From positions 3,176,501 to 3,240,500 of the forward strand of contig CP119318.1 of the NCBI GenBank assembly GCA_029203105.1: DNA of 64,000 bases, read 5' to 3'. A model generated the notes under the pieces. The model was not told where the DNA came from. It searched no databases and was given only the letters and a program-made list of their open reading frames with translations. A program made the position numbers and the translations under genes. Source of the DNA: Candidatus Kaistia colombiensis. Lineage in GTDB: Bacteria; Pseudomonadota; Alphaproteobacteria; Rhizobiales; Kaistiaceae. Shown in pieces: positions 26,416 to 34,424 of this stretch (position 1 is the stretch's first letter; the number at the start of each line of letters is the position of its first letter).

Positions 26416-27231
26416 TCAGCCGGTGACCTTCTGCGCGAGTTCCTGCAGGCGCTCGGCCGGCGCGCGGCCGATCAGCAGCCGCGCCTGGCCGCCCGACGCC
26501 CAGTGCACGACGGTGAAGCCATCGAGCTCCTCCGTCGTCGGCGCGCGTTCCTTGTGGTCGGGATCGGCGATTACGCAATAGGCGATCGGCCCGTGCTGCG
26601 GGTCGAGATAAGCGATCTGCACCAGCGGGCGGCCGTGGAAATCGAAAAGCTGCGCGCCCCGGAACGATAGCCCAGGAAAGGCGTCCGGCACGGCCGACAG
26701 ATCGACGCCGAGCTTGGCCGACGCGGCCTGCAGTTCCGCCGCCGCGCGCTCGGGCGTCGGTGTCAGGGCCAGCGTATCCGGCGTCGTCAGCGACCAGTAC
26801 TCGGCGACCGCCTGCCGCCAGCCCTCTGCCGTGGCCTCCGTCACGCTCGTGTCGCGCCCCATGCGACCGTCGAGCGAAACGCCGGCCACCCCGCCCAGCA
26901 CAAACAGAGCGAGCGCCGCCGCGACGAGACGGGGTTGCCATTGCGGGAAGCGCCAGGCGCGGGCGCGCGGCCGCTCCAGCACGAGCCGGGTCTCGTCGGT
27001 GGCGATCGCCGCGGCGAGCCGCGCTTCGAGCCGGGCGCGCGGCGCTTCGGCCCGCAACGCCTCGAAGGCCGGCGCCAGCAAGCGCCCGCCCCGTTGGATC
27101 CGGTCGAGGCGGGCGCGAAGCGGCTCGTCGCTCGCAAGGCGGGCTGTCAGCGCATCCCGCTCCTCGCCCAACAGCTCACCGTCGAGATAGGCGATCAGCC
27201 GTGCATCGTCCGGACGACTAGTGTCTGTCAT
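26416..27231 (-). CDS. anti-sigma factor, membrane-anchored
   Basis: A 271-residue protein encoded directly after, and overlapping by 14 bases, an ECF sigma gene. The N-terminal 70 residues (RLIAYLDGELLGEERDALTA) resemble zinc-less anti-sigma domains. A membrane segment lies at about residues 104-120 (LVAAALALFVLGGVAGVSL), and the rest is periplasmic. It would hold the sigma factor inactive at the membrane until a signal arrives. The CHCC zinc motif (HxxxCxxC) is absent. The inducing signal is unknown. Confidence 0.85.
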   Translation of the reverse strand: MTDTSRPDDARLIAYLDGELLGEERDALTARLASDEPLRARLDRIQRGGRLLAPAFEALRAEAPRARLEARLAAAIATDETRLVLERPRARAWRFPQWQPRLVAAALALFVLGGVAGVSLDGRMGRDTSVTEATAEGWRQAVAEYWSLTTPDTLALTPTPERAAAELQAASAKLGVDLSAVPDAFPGLSFRGAQLFDFHGRPLVQIAYLDPQHGPIAYCVIADPDHKERAPTTEELDGFTVVHWASGGQARLLIGRAPAERLQELAQKVTG

Positions 27232-27760
27232 CGCCGCCTCGCTCAGTCGCCTCGCGCCCTTCCGTAGCGTCCGACAATCCGCCCAGCCGCTCGCGAACCG
27301 TCGCGAGCCGGCTCATGACTGTGCCGATCGGCACGCCGAGGAATTCGGCCGCCTCGCGGTAGGAGAAACCCTCCGCATACACGAGCAGGACGGTTTCCCG
27401 TTGCGCCTCGGCCAGCTTTCCGATCTCTCTTAACACCTGAGAGGCCAGAATATTCGTCTCGATCTCGCGCCGGCCGTCGACGACCAGGGCGATCTCGGCA
27501 TCGACGATCCCGGCGCCCTGTCGGACGCGCTGGGCGCGCAATTCGTTGATCCAGATCGAGCGCTCGATCGCAAACAGCCAACGGTCCAGCCGCGTGCCGG
27601 GAAGAAACTGGTGTGAGCGCTCCAGGGCGCGCACGCAGGTTGCCTGCACCAGATCCTCGGCGATATCGCGGTTCCGGGACAAAACAAGGCCATAGCGCCA
27701 GAGCGCTTCGAGATGAAGCGCGAGGCCCGCCTTCACAGCATCGTGATCCGTTCTCGACAT
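27218..27760 (-). CDS. ECF-type RNA polymerase sigma factor
   Basis: A 180-residue sigma-70 family member with region 2 (HLEALWRYGLVLSRNRDIAE, DLVQATCVRALER) and region 4 (LAEAQRETVLLVYAEGFSYR, EAAEFLGVPIGTVMSRL), the helix-turn-helix that reads the -35 element. It overlaps the anti-sigma gene and is divergent from the Gly/Ser-rich TPR gene at 27845, a likely target. No ECF-type GGAAC/CGTT pair is clearly visible in the 84-base gap. Confidence 0.92.
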   Translation of the reverse strand: MSRTDHDAVKAGLALHLEALWRYGLVLSRNRDIAEDLVQATCVRALERSHQFLPGTRLDRWLFAIERSIWINELRAQRVRQGAGIVDAEIALVVDGRREIETNILASQVLREIGKLAEAQRETVLLVYAEGFSYREAAEFLGVPIGTVMSRLATVRERLGGLSDATEGREATERGGDDRH

Positions 27761-27844
27761 GGGCGACCGAATAGGGCTCCCGAGCTTGCTGTTCTTGCCG
27801 CGACTCTCGTCTCACCGGCGAGAGGAAACCAGTCGGAGGGTCCG

Positions 27845-28486
27845 ATGACAACCATCTTCAAAACGACAACGCGATCCGTGCTGGCGCTCGCCTTCATCGG
27901 CCTGCTGGCGTCGACCGGCGCTGGCCTCGCCTCCAGTGGCGGCGGGGGCGGCGGAGGCGGAGGCGGTAGCAGCGGCGGCGGTGGCAGCAGCAGCGGTGGC
28001 GGTGGCGGCGGCAGTGGCGGCAGCAGCGGCACCAGCCACTTCATGCCGTCGAACCAGGTCTGCAAGCGCGGCCTCGTCTTCAGCATGAAGTCTCAGAAAT
28101 GCGTCAAGGCCCAGCATAGCGGCCTCGACGACAAGGAACTGCTGCAGCAAGGCCGCCAGCTGGCGCTGGCCGGCTATTACGACAATGCGCTCGATGTGCT
28201 CGACGCCGTGCAGAACAAGCAGGATTCCATGGTCCTGACCTATATCGGCTACAGCCATCGCAAGAAGGGCGACACCGATGTCGGCATCGACTTCTACAAG
28301 CAGGCGCTGGCGATCGACCCCAGCAATGTGAACACCCACGAATATCTGGGTGAAGGCTATGCCAGTGCCGGGCGCACGGAACTGGCCAAGGCAGAACTGG
28401 TCGTCGTCCAGAAGCTCTGCGGCAACACGGAATGCGAGCAATATGAGGAACTCGCCTCCGCATTGGCCGGCAAGCCGGTCGAATAG
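27845..28486 (+). CDS. secreted Gly/Ser-rich TPR protein
   Basis: A 213-residue protein. A signal peptide (about residues 1-28, LALAFIGLLASTGAGLA) is followed by a low-complexity run of Gly and Ser at about 30-60, then a conserved-looking CKRGLVFSMKSQKCVKAQ pair of cysteines, then tetratricopeptide repeats (GRQLALAGYYDNALDVLDAV, GIDFYKQALAIDPSNVNTHEYLGEGYASAG). A second Cys pair closes the protein (KLCGNTECEQYEEL). Export and protein-protein binding are inferred. It is divergent from the ECF sigma/anti-sigma pair and may be controlled by it. Confidence 0.8.
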   Translation: MTTIFKTTTRSVLALAFIGLLASTGAGLASSGGGGGGGGGGSSGGGGSSSGGGGGGSGGSSGTSHFMPSNQVCKRGLVFSMKSQKCVKAQHSGLDDKELLQQGRQLALAGYYDNALDVLDAVQNKQDSMVLTYIGYSHRKKGDTDVGIDFYKQALAIDPSNVNTHEYLGEGYASAGRTELAKAELVVVQKLCGNTECEQYEELASALAGKPVE

Positions 28487-28500
28487 CGACCCCACCAAGA

Positions 28501-28534
28501 CGAGCCGGCGACGTCCCTTGCGACGCGGCCGGCT
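28501..28534. terminator. hairpin after the TPR gene
   Basis: GAGCCGGC (28501-28508) pairs with GCCGGCTC (28527-28534), with an inner CGTC/GACG pair. It begins 15 bases past the stop codon. No U tract follows. Confidence 0.5.
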
Positions 28535-28637
28535 CGGCCGTCACCACTTCGTGACCCGGATGCCGTCATCTGAATGTCGAATCGCGCGTCGGCAAGGAAT
28601 AGCTTCGCATCGGCACCACGCCGACGGAGAGATACCG

Positions 28638-28913
28638 ATGACCTCGGTAACAGCCCGTGCCCCGCTTGCGATCGCCTGTGTCGGGTTGATCAGCTTGGCC
28701 GCCGCGGCCCCCGCCTTCGGGGCCTGCGGCCATAGAAGGGTAGCCCATGCGCGCATACCGCCATGCGGCAATGAGCAGATCTGGGACACCCAGTTCCAAC
28801 GCTGCCTGTCCTATAGCGCGCACGGCCCGCCGGATCAGGAGGCATGGCCGCGCGGCCCGAGCTGGGCTTCGAACTACAATTACGGTCGGTCCATGACCGC
28901 CTGGCAGCAGTAG
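28638..28913 (+). CDS. small secreted protein of unknown function
   Basis: A 91-residue protein with a clear signal peptide (PLAIACVGLISLAAAAPAFG, cleavage about residue 28) and a short Cys-containing mature part (PCGNEQIWDTQFQRCLSY). Ribosome-binding site GGAGA precedes ATG 28638. The motif CGNEQIWDTQFQRC resembles the CKRGLVFSMKSQKC motif of the upstream TPR protein: both have two cysteines around a short aromatic segment. The genes may therefore be functionally linked. No family was recognised. Confidence 0.7.
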   Translation: MTSVTARAPLAIACVGLISLAAAAPAFGACGHRRVAHARIPPCGNEQIWDTQFQRCLSYSAHGPPDQEAWPRGPSWASNYNYGRSMTAWQQ

Positions 28914-29051
28914 CTCGGTCCGCTGCGCCGCATGGCGGCGCGGACCCTGTACCGATGATCGTCTGGCCTGCATCCGTGCCGGTCATGTCGAGCCGGCGCT
29001 GCGGCGTCCAGGGCGGGGCCCGAACGAAAAATCTGGCGTGGAGAGAGAGGC

Positions 29052-30176
29052 ATGAACCTGATCCGGTTTCCCAGCGCCGCTATGACGGCGCATGCCGGCA
29101 GTCCCTTGGTGACGGCGACGTTGCGCTCGCTGGTAACGGTGGTGCCGCCGCACCGGATCCCGCAATCCGTGGCCAAGGAGCGCGCGCGCGAGGTATTTGG
29201 CTCGCGCATGCCGTTCTTCGACCAGTTGGAGCAGGTGTTCGACAACGCCGCCATTGACGCGCGTTACAGCTGTCTGCCGGTCGAATGGTTCCTTGGTCCG
29301 GCCGATTTCGAAGAGAAGACCAAGCTATACCAGCAGCACGCGACCGCCCTCGCCTATGATGCCGCCAGCCTGGCGCTCGAACGGGCGCATTTGCAGCCGC
29401 AGGATATCGACGTTCTCGTCTTCGTCTCGTCGACCGGCATTTCGACGCCTAGCATCGAGGCGCGGCTGATGAACCTCATTCGCTTCCGCCCCGACGTGAT
29501 GCGGCTGCCGATCTTCGGGCTCGGCTGCGCGGGCGGCGTGCTCGGTCTGACCCGCACAGCCCAGATGGCTCGCTCGCAGGCCGGACTGCGGTGCCTGATG
29601 ATCGTCGTCGAGCTGAGCAGTCTCGCCTTCCGCTATGACCGGCTGACCAAGAGCAATCTCGTCGCCAGCGCGCTGTTTGGCGACGGCGCGGCCGCGGCGG
29701 TCGTCAGCAGCGACCCGCGCGACGCCGGCACGGCAACGCTCGGCATCGGCGGCGAACATTGCTGGGCGGATACGCTCGATGTGATGGGCTGGAACATCGA
29801 CGCGAACGGCTTCGACGTCATCTTCCAGCAGAGCATTCCGCAGATCATTGCCGAGCATTATCCCGCCGCCCTCGATGGCTTCCTCGTGCGCCACGGCCTG
29901 ACGCGCGCCGATATCGACCGGCCGTGCTGCCATCCCGGCGGCGCCAAGGTCATGGACGAGTTGGAAAAGGTGTTCGACTATCCAAAATTCGGCCTCGACG
30001 CCGAGCGCCGCGTGCTCGCCGCCTATGGCAACATGTCGGCGCCCACGGTCCTGTTCGTGTTGGAGGACCTGCTGAAGACCGGCAAGCGAGGCGACATGCT
30101 GGCGTCGTCACTGGGGCCCGGTTTCACGGCGGCCTTCCAGATGGTGACACTCAGCGCGGAAGATGGCGAAGCATGA
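29052..30176 (+). CDS. type III polyketide synthase
   Basis: A 374-residue homodimeric chalcone/stilbene-synthase-family enzyme that condenses an acyl-CoA starter with malonyl-CoA. The catalytic triad is visible: Cys159 in FGLGCAGGVLG, His294 in CCHPGGAKV and Asn327 in YGNMSAPTV. ATG 29052 follows a GAGAGAGG stretch. The next gene is an ICMT-like methyltransferase starting 10 bases after the stop. The same pairing occurs in bacterial alkylresorcinol/alkylpyrone clusters, where the methyltransferase caps the phenolic lipid. The actual product is not predictable from sequence. Confidence 0.93.
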   Translation: MNLIRFPSAAMTAHAGSPLVTATLRSLVTVVPPHRIPQSVAKERAREVFGSRMPFFDQLEQVFDNAAIDARYSCLPVEWFLGPADFEEKTKLYQQHATALAYDAASLALERAHLQPQDIDVLVFVSSTGISTPSIEARLMNLIRFRPDVMRLPIFGLGCAGGVLGLTRTAQMARSQAGLRCLMIVVELSSLAFRYDRLTKSNLVASALFGDGAAAAVVSSDPRDAGTATLGIGGEHCWADTLDVMGWNIDANGFDVIFQQSIPQIIAEHYPAALDGFLVRHGLTRADIDRPCCHPGGAKVMDELEKVFDYPKFGLDAERRVLAAYGNMSAPTVLFVLEDLLKTGKRGDMLASSLGPGFTAAFQMVTLSAEDGEA

Positions 30177-30186
30177 GGACCGACGC

Positions 30187-30765
30187 ATGATGTTGGGCTG
30201 GGCCTATTGGCTACTCATCGCCGTTGCGTTGCAGCGCCTGGTCGAACTCGCGCGCGCCCAGCGCAACACCCGCCGCCTGATCGCACGCGGTGGCCGCGAG
30301 ATCGGCGCGGAGCACTATCCGCTGATCGTTGTGTTGCACGCGGCCTGGCTGACGACGCTGGCGCTGCTCACCTCGCCCGCCCCTCCGGTCAACTGGGGCC
30401 TGATCGCCGTCTTCGCGCTGCTGCAGGCCATGCGCCTCTGGGTGCTGGCGAGCCTGGGACCCTACTGGACGACCCGCATCATCACGCTCGACGGCGCCCC
30501 CTTGCAGCGCAGGGGGCCGTATCGCTTCCTGCGCCACCCCAACTACCTCATCGTCGCGCTGGAGATCCCGCTGCTGGCGCTGATCCTCGATCTGCCGGTC
30601 GTGGCGCTGGTGTTCGGCGCCATCAACCTCCTGCTGCTGGCCGTCCGGATCCAGGTCGAGAACCGGGCGCTGGCGGCGCGCCGGCGCGCGGCGGATCAGG
30701 AGGAGAGCAGGTCTTCCAGCGCCAGCGCGACGATCTCGGTCGCGGCGCGCAGATCCGACAGCTGA
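30187..30765 (+). CDS. isoprenylcysteine carboxyl methyltransferase-like membrane methyltransferase
   Basis: About 192 residues, with several membrane segments and the C-terminal signature GPYRFLRHPNYLIVALEIPL that binds S-adenosylmethionine in ICMT/phospholipid methyltransferase families. ATG 30187 has GAGGA upstream; an in-frame ATG at 30163 overlaps the PKS gene. The last 26 or so residues (Ser/Ala/Arg-rich) read through the antisense of an M20 remnant and are unlike the family, so the native stop may have been lost. It probably methylates the polyketide made by the neighbouring enzyme. Confidence 0.82.
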   Translation: MMLGWAYWLLIAVALQRLVELARAQRNTRRLIARGGREIGAEHYPLIVVLHAAWLTTLALLTSPAPPVNWGLIAVFALLQAMRLWVLASLGPYWTTRIITLDGAPLQRRGPYRFLRHPNYLIVALEIPLLALILDLPVVALVFGAINLLLLAVRIQVENRALAARRRAADQEESRSSSASATISVAARRSDS

Positions 30766-31220
30766 AGGTGCTCGTCGGTGGAATGCGTCCGCCTTGGAGA
30801 GATCGTGCGCCAGCAGCCATTGCGGCCCGACAAAGCCGCCCGTCTCCTCGTCATAGGTCAGATGCAGCTCGATGCCGCCATCGAGCGGCTTTTCGGACTG
30901 CTCCAGCGCCAGAAGCGCGAAGGCGTAGGTGGCGAAGTCCGATTTCGACACGGCCGAGCCGCGTCCGTAGACAGGGCCGTTGCGCTCCTCTGCGCCATAG
31001 GGATCGGTAGTCCAGCCGCCCCCCGGCGGCACGACGGCGCCATGCGCGTTCAGCGCGATGACCGGCCCCTGCCCGCTGCCGAAGGTCTTCCGGACGATCA
31101 GGTTGGTGACGCTCTTCATGCCGTGCTGGCGCGCGCAGTGGCCGGATGGATTGTCGCTCGGCACCCGGATCATCGCCTTCAGGAATGCGACCTCGCGCTC
31201 CTGAAGGCGATGGCGTCGCG
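30696..31220 (-). pseudogene. M20 family metallopeptidase, twice-deleted remnant
   Basis: The N-terminal part reads VAFLKAMIRVPSDNPSGHCA, then after a loss of roughly 40 residues GMKSVTNLIVRKTFG, VYGRGSAVSKSDFATYAFAL and IELHLTYDEETGGFVGPQWL. After HDLSKAD it jumps, out of frame near 30785, to the family C-terminus HSTDEHLQLSDLRAATEIVA and ends at TGA 30696-30698. The domain that normally lies between, including the dimerisation lid, is gone. The metal-site motif is HGA instead of HGD. It follows an intact M20-type amidohydrolase gene on the same strand. Confidence 0.8.
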
Positions 31221-31222
31221 GA

Positions 31223-32497
31223 TCAAGTAGCCTCTTCCTGGCGAGCCAGTTCGAGAATGGTCTCGACGAGGGCCTCGACGGCGGCGCCCATGTCGTCCTC
31301 GGTGACGAACTCGGCGGGGTTGTGACTGATGCCGCCCCGGCAGCGCACGAAGATCATGCCGTATTCGCAGAGATGCGCCATCGACAGGCCGTCATGCCCG
31401 GCGCCGGAGAGCAGTCGCTGCGCCGGCTTGCCCATGACCTGCGACGTCGCCGTCTCGATCGCCGCGGTCAGGCGCGGACCGCAGGGGGCGAACGGCTTCT
31501 CCAGATAGGTGTCGAAGCTGAGCGACACCTGCCGCACGGCCTCGATCTTGCGCGCCAGCGACAGGATCGCCGCGACGGCATCGCGCCGCGCATCGTCCGT
31601 GGCCGCGCGAACGTCCAGAGTCAGGCGCACCTCGGCCGGAATGACGTTGGAGGCGCCGGGCAGGACTTCCATCTGGCCGACCGTCGCGACAAGCGCGTTC
31701 TTGCGATCCTTCTTGGCAACGGCTTCGATGCCGACGATCAGTTCCGCGGCCGCCGCCAGCGCATCGCGCCGCATCGGCATCGGCACCGTGCCGGCATGCC
31801 CTGCCTCGCCGCGAATGCGGATATGGTGCCGGCTCTGGCTGGCGATGGCGGTGACGACGCCGAGCGACGCGTTGGTGCGCTCCAGCACCGGCCCCTGCTC
31901 GATATGGACCTCCAGGTAGCCGAGCACGGAATCGGCCGGATAGGCCTCGCCGGCGAGCGCGTCTGGATCGCCGCCGAACCCGGCCAGCGCGTCGCGCATG
32001 GTGGTGCCGGAGCGGTCGGTCTGATCCAGCGTCGCGGTCTCGAAGACGCCGGCCGCGATCGCCGAAGAGGTCAGCGTGATCGGGAAACGGACACCCTCCT
32101 CGTCGCCGAAAGCGAGGATCTCGAGGCCGAATGGCAGGGCGACGCCGCGCGCCTTCAGCGCTTCGACGGCGAGCAGGCCGGCAACGACGCCGAAATTGCC
32201 GTCATATCGGCCGGCATCGATCACCGTGTCGATATGCGAGCCGATCAGCAGGGACTTGTTGCCGCTGCGTCCGGCCCGGCCGGGCGGCAGCGAGCCGCGC
32301 ATCGTGCCGGCCGCGTCCATGCGAACGGAAAGGCCCGCCTCGCGCATCCAGTCGCCGACCTGTTCGGCGGCGCGCTTGTGCTCGGGCGTCAAATAGAGCC
32401 GGGTCAAATTGTCGGGGCTGGCGGAGATCGCGGCGAGCGCGTCGATCATCTGCTGCGCACGTTCGCCGGTCGCGCGGGTGGTGGCTGTGTCGGTCAT
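31223..32497 (-). CDS. Zn-dependent amidohydrolase, allantoate amidohydrolase/N-carbamoylase type
   Basis: A 424-residue M20-family enzyme of the AllC/HyuC group. Metal-ligand blocks: IGSHIDTVIDAGRYDGNFGV, ILAFGDEEGVRFPITLTSSA and HIEQGPVLE; the C-terminal SGAGHDGLSMAHLCEYGMIF carries the last His. In the setting of uraD and puuD the likely reaction is allantoate to ureidoglycine or ureidoglycolate plus ammonia, though N-carbamoyl-amino-acid amidohydrolases look alike. It overlaps uraD by four bases (ATGA) and is the last intact gene of the purine operon. Confidence 0.9.
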   Translation of the reverse strand: MTDTATTRATGERAQQMIDALAAISASPDNLTRLYLTPEHKRAAEQVGDWMREAGLSVRMDAAGTMRGSLPPGRAGRSGNKSLLIGSHIDTVIDAGRYDGNFGVVAGLLAVEALKARGVALPFGLEILAFGDEEGVRFPITLTSSAIAAGVFETATLDQTDRSGTTMRDALAGFGGDPDALAGEAYPADSVLGYLEVHIEQGPVLERTNASLGVVTAIASQSRHHIRIRGEAGHAGTVPMPMRRDALAAAAELIVGIEAVAKKDRKNALVATVGQMEVLPGASNVIPAEVRLTLDVRAATDDARRDAVAAILSLARKIEAVRQVSLSFDTYLEKPFAPCGPRLTAAIETATSQVMGKPAQRLLSGAGHDGLSMAHLCEYGMIFVRCRGGISHNPAEFVTEDDMGAAVEALVETILELARQEEAT

Positions 32498-33015
32498 GCT
32501 GATACACGGTCCTCAAGGCGGAAACGGATGATCCGCTGGACCTGCGTCAGCGCGGTCGCGAATTCGATATCGGCGGGGTTGTCCAGGCGCGCCTCGAAGG
32601 CGGCGAGCACCTGATCCTTGGTCGCGCCCTTGACGGCGAGGATGAAGGGAATGCCGTGGCGGTCGCGATAGGCAGCGTTCAAGCGGGAGAACCGGTCATA
32701 TTCGTCCGCGGTCATCCGGTCGAGGCCGGCGCTGGCCTGCTCGTTGCGGGATTCGGGGGCGAGTTCGCCGGCAATCGCCGCCCGTCCGGCCAGATCGGGA
32801 TGCTCGCGCAGCAGCCCCCTTTGCACGTCCTCGCCTGCCGCATCGACGGCCTCGACGAAGGCGGTCACCATCGCAGTCCGGTCGAGATAGGGACGCGCCC
32901 TCTCCGCCACCTTCGCCACCCATGGCGAGTGTTCGGCGATGTCGCCGAAACTCGCCACGAAGGCGTCTTCATCCATGCGGTTTACCGCAGCGAGCGTCAG
33001 CGGTTGGGTCGACAT
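32494..33015 (-). CDS. uraD: 2-oxo-4-hydroxy-4-carboxy-5-ureidoimidazoline (OHCU) decarboxylase
   Basis: A 173-residue all-helical enzyme that turns OHCU into (S)-allantoin, the third step of urate breakdown. The catalytic His is in DIAEHSPWVAKVAE and the second conserved block is LLREHPDLAGRAAI. The C-terminal half (FSRLNAAYRDRHGIPFILAV, KGATKDQVLAAFEARL) is typical. It lies between puuD and the amidohydrolase and overlaps the latter, so it is translated with it. Confidence 0.95.
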   Translation of the reverse strand: MSTQPLTLAAVNRMDEDAFVASFGDIAEHSPWVAKVAERARPYLDRTAMVTAFVEAVDAAGEDVQRGLLREHPDLAGRAAIAGELAPESRNEQASAGLDRMTADEYDRFSRLNAAYRDRHGIPFILAVKGATKDQVLAAFEARLDNPADIEFATALTQVQRIIRFRLEDRVSA

Positions 33016-33049
33016 TTCAGCCCGGGTTCAGGAGAATACTGCGGCCTGT

Positions 33050-34231
33050 CTAATGGCTTTGCAGCCACGCGCCAAGCCTCTTGCGGTCTTCCTCGGTCAT
33101 GCCGCGCTCGTTGCCGAGCGGCATGGCGGTGCCGTTCACGGCCTGCGCCAGAATCTGCTCCTTATGGGCGGCCAGCTGATCGGTCGAGGTCAAGATGACG
33201 CCCTTGGGCGGCGCGTCGAAGCCGTCATGCGTCGGCTTGGCCGAATGGCACATGGCGCAATGCTGCGCCGTCAGCGTCAGCACGTCAGCATCCGACACCG
33301 TCAGGCTCGGGTCGATCTCGATCGGGCGGGGCGCCGTCAGCACCAGCAGCACGCCGAACGCCACCGCCGCCGCCGGGATTGTCCAGGCGAACTTGCGGAA
33401 CGGATCATGCGCCTCGTGCCGGTTGAGGAAATGGCGGATCGATCCGCCGAGCAGCAGCACGAAGGCCACGAGGATCCAGCTCTGCGGATGGCTGGAGAGC
33501 ATCGGATAGTGGTTCGAGACCATCATCAGCAGCACGGGAAGCGTCAGGTAGTTGTTGTGCACCGAACGCTGCTTGCCGATGGCGCCGAGGCGTGGATCCG
33601 GCTTCTCGTGCTTCAGCAGCGAGGCCACGATCTTCTTCTGGTTCGGGATGATCACGCCGAACACGTTCACCGCCATGATCGTGCCGATGAAGGCGCCGAC
33701 ATGGATCAGCGCGCCCCGGCCGGAATAGACATGAGTGAACATGTAGGCGGCGCCGACGATCAGCACGAACAGGCAACCCGCCAGCAGCGGCGTGTTGCGG
33801 CCGATGATCGACTTGCAGAGCTGGTCATAGATGACCCAGCCGCCAGCGAGCGACAGGATCGAAATGACGATCGCCTGCGACGGCAGCATCGGCAGGATCG
33901 ACTTGTCGATCAGATAGGTGTTGGCGTTCCAGTAGTACTGGACGATCAGCAGCAGGAAGCCGGTGACCCAGGTCAGATAGGCTTCCCACTTGTACCAGAT
34001 CAGGTCGGACGGCAGCGCCGGCGGCGCCACCAGATATTTCTCGACGTGATAGAAGCCGCCGCCATGCACCTCCCAGGCGGTGCCATAGACGCCCTCCTTC
34101 ATCTGTTCCCGCTTCTTCAGCGAGAGGTCGAGCGCGATGAAATAGAAGGAGGTGCCGATCCAGCCAATACCCACGACCAGATGGGCCCAGCGGATCAGAA
34201 GATTCAACCAATCGACGACGAATGCGGACAT
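33050..34231 (-). CDS. puuD: membrane urate hydroxylase/oxidase PuuD
   Basis: A 393-residue inner-membrane enzyme that oxidises urate to 5-hydroxyisourate. Eight or nine membrane segments span the first 290 residues (LLIRWAHLVVGIGWIGTSFY at the N-terminus, with membrane His residues). The C-terminal domain is a c-type cytochrome with the heme motif QHCAMCHSAKP and the axial Met in GTAMPLGNERGMTEEDRKRL. The cytochrome points to electron transfer to the respiratory chain instead of H2O2 production. It stands between the transporter genes and uraD on the same strand. Confidence 0.95.
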   Translation of the reverse strand: MSAFVVDWLNLLIRWAHLVVGIGWIGTSFYFIALDLSLKKREQMKEGVYGTAWEVHGGGFYHVEKYLVAPPALPSDLIWYKWEAYLTWVTGFLLLIVQYYWNANTYLIDKSILPMLPSQAIVISILSLAGGWVIYDQLCKSIIGRNTPLLAGCLFVLIVGAAYMFTHVYSGRGALIHVGAFIGTIMAVNVFGVIIPNQKKIVASLLKHEKPDPRLGAIGKQRSVHNNYLTLPVLLMMVSNHYPMLSSHPQSWILVAFVLLLGGSIRHFLNRHEAHDPFRKFAWTIPAAAVAFGVLLVLTAPRPIEIDPSLTVSDADVLTLTAQHCAMCHSAKPTHDGFDAPPKGVILTSTDQLAAHKEQILAQAVNGTAMPLGNERGMTEEDRKRLGAWLQSH

Positions 34232-34376
34232 TGGGCGGGGTTTCAGTCTCGTTGAGGTGCCGGTTGCGTGTGGGCGCGCAGGTGCCGGTTCCGAGAAGGA
34301 TCGAGGTTTTAGCGCCGCTCCGGCATGGCCAAAGCCGCCCGGGCGGCGCGAAATCCGTCCGCGAAGGCGATCGCTC

Positions 34377-34406
34377 CCCGGACGCGGCCATCAGGCTGCG
34401 TCCGGG
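34377..34406. terminator. hairpin downstream of the BMP-protein gene
   Basis: CCCGGACGC (34377-34385) and GCGTCCGGG (34398-34406) pair over nine bases with a 12-base loop, 19 bases past the end of the transporter operon on the minus strand. It may reduce read-through into puuD. No clear U tract. Confidence 0.5.
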
Positions 34407-34424
34407 AAAGTCGCGTTCGTGACG

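Noticed and set aside
34232..34424. Purine riboswitch upstream of puuD
   Set aside because: The gap holds a simple hairpin but no three-way junction with the conserved loop bases of purine riboswitches.
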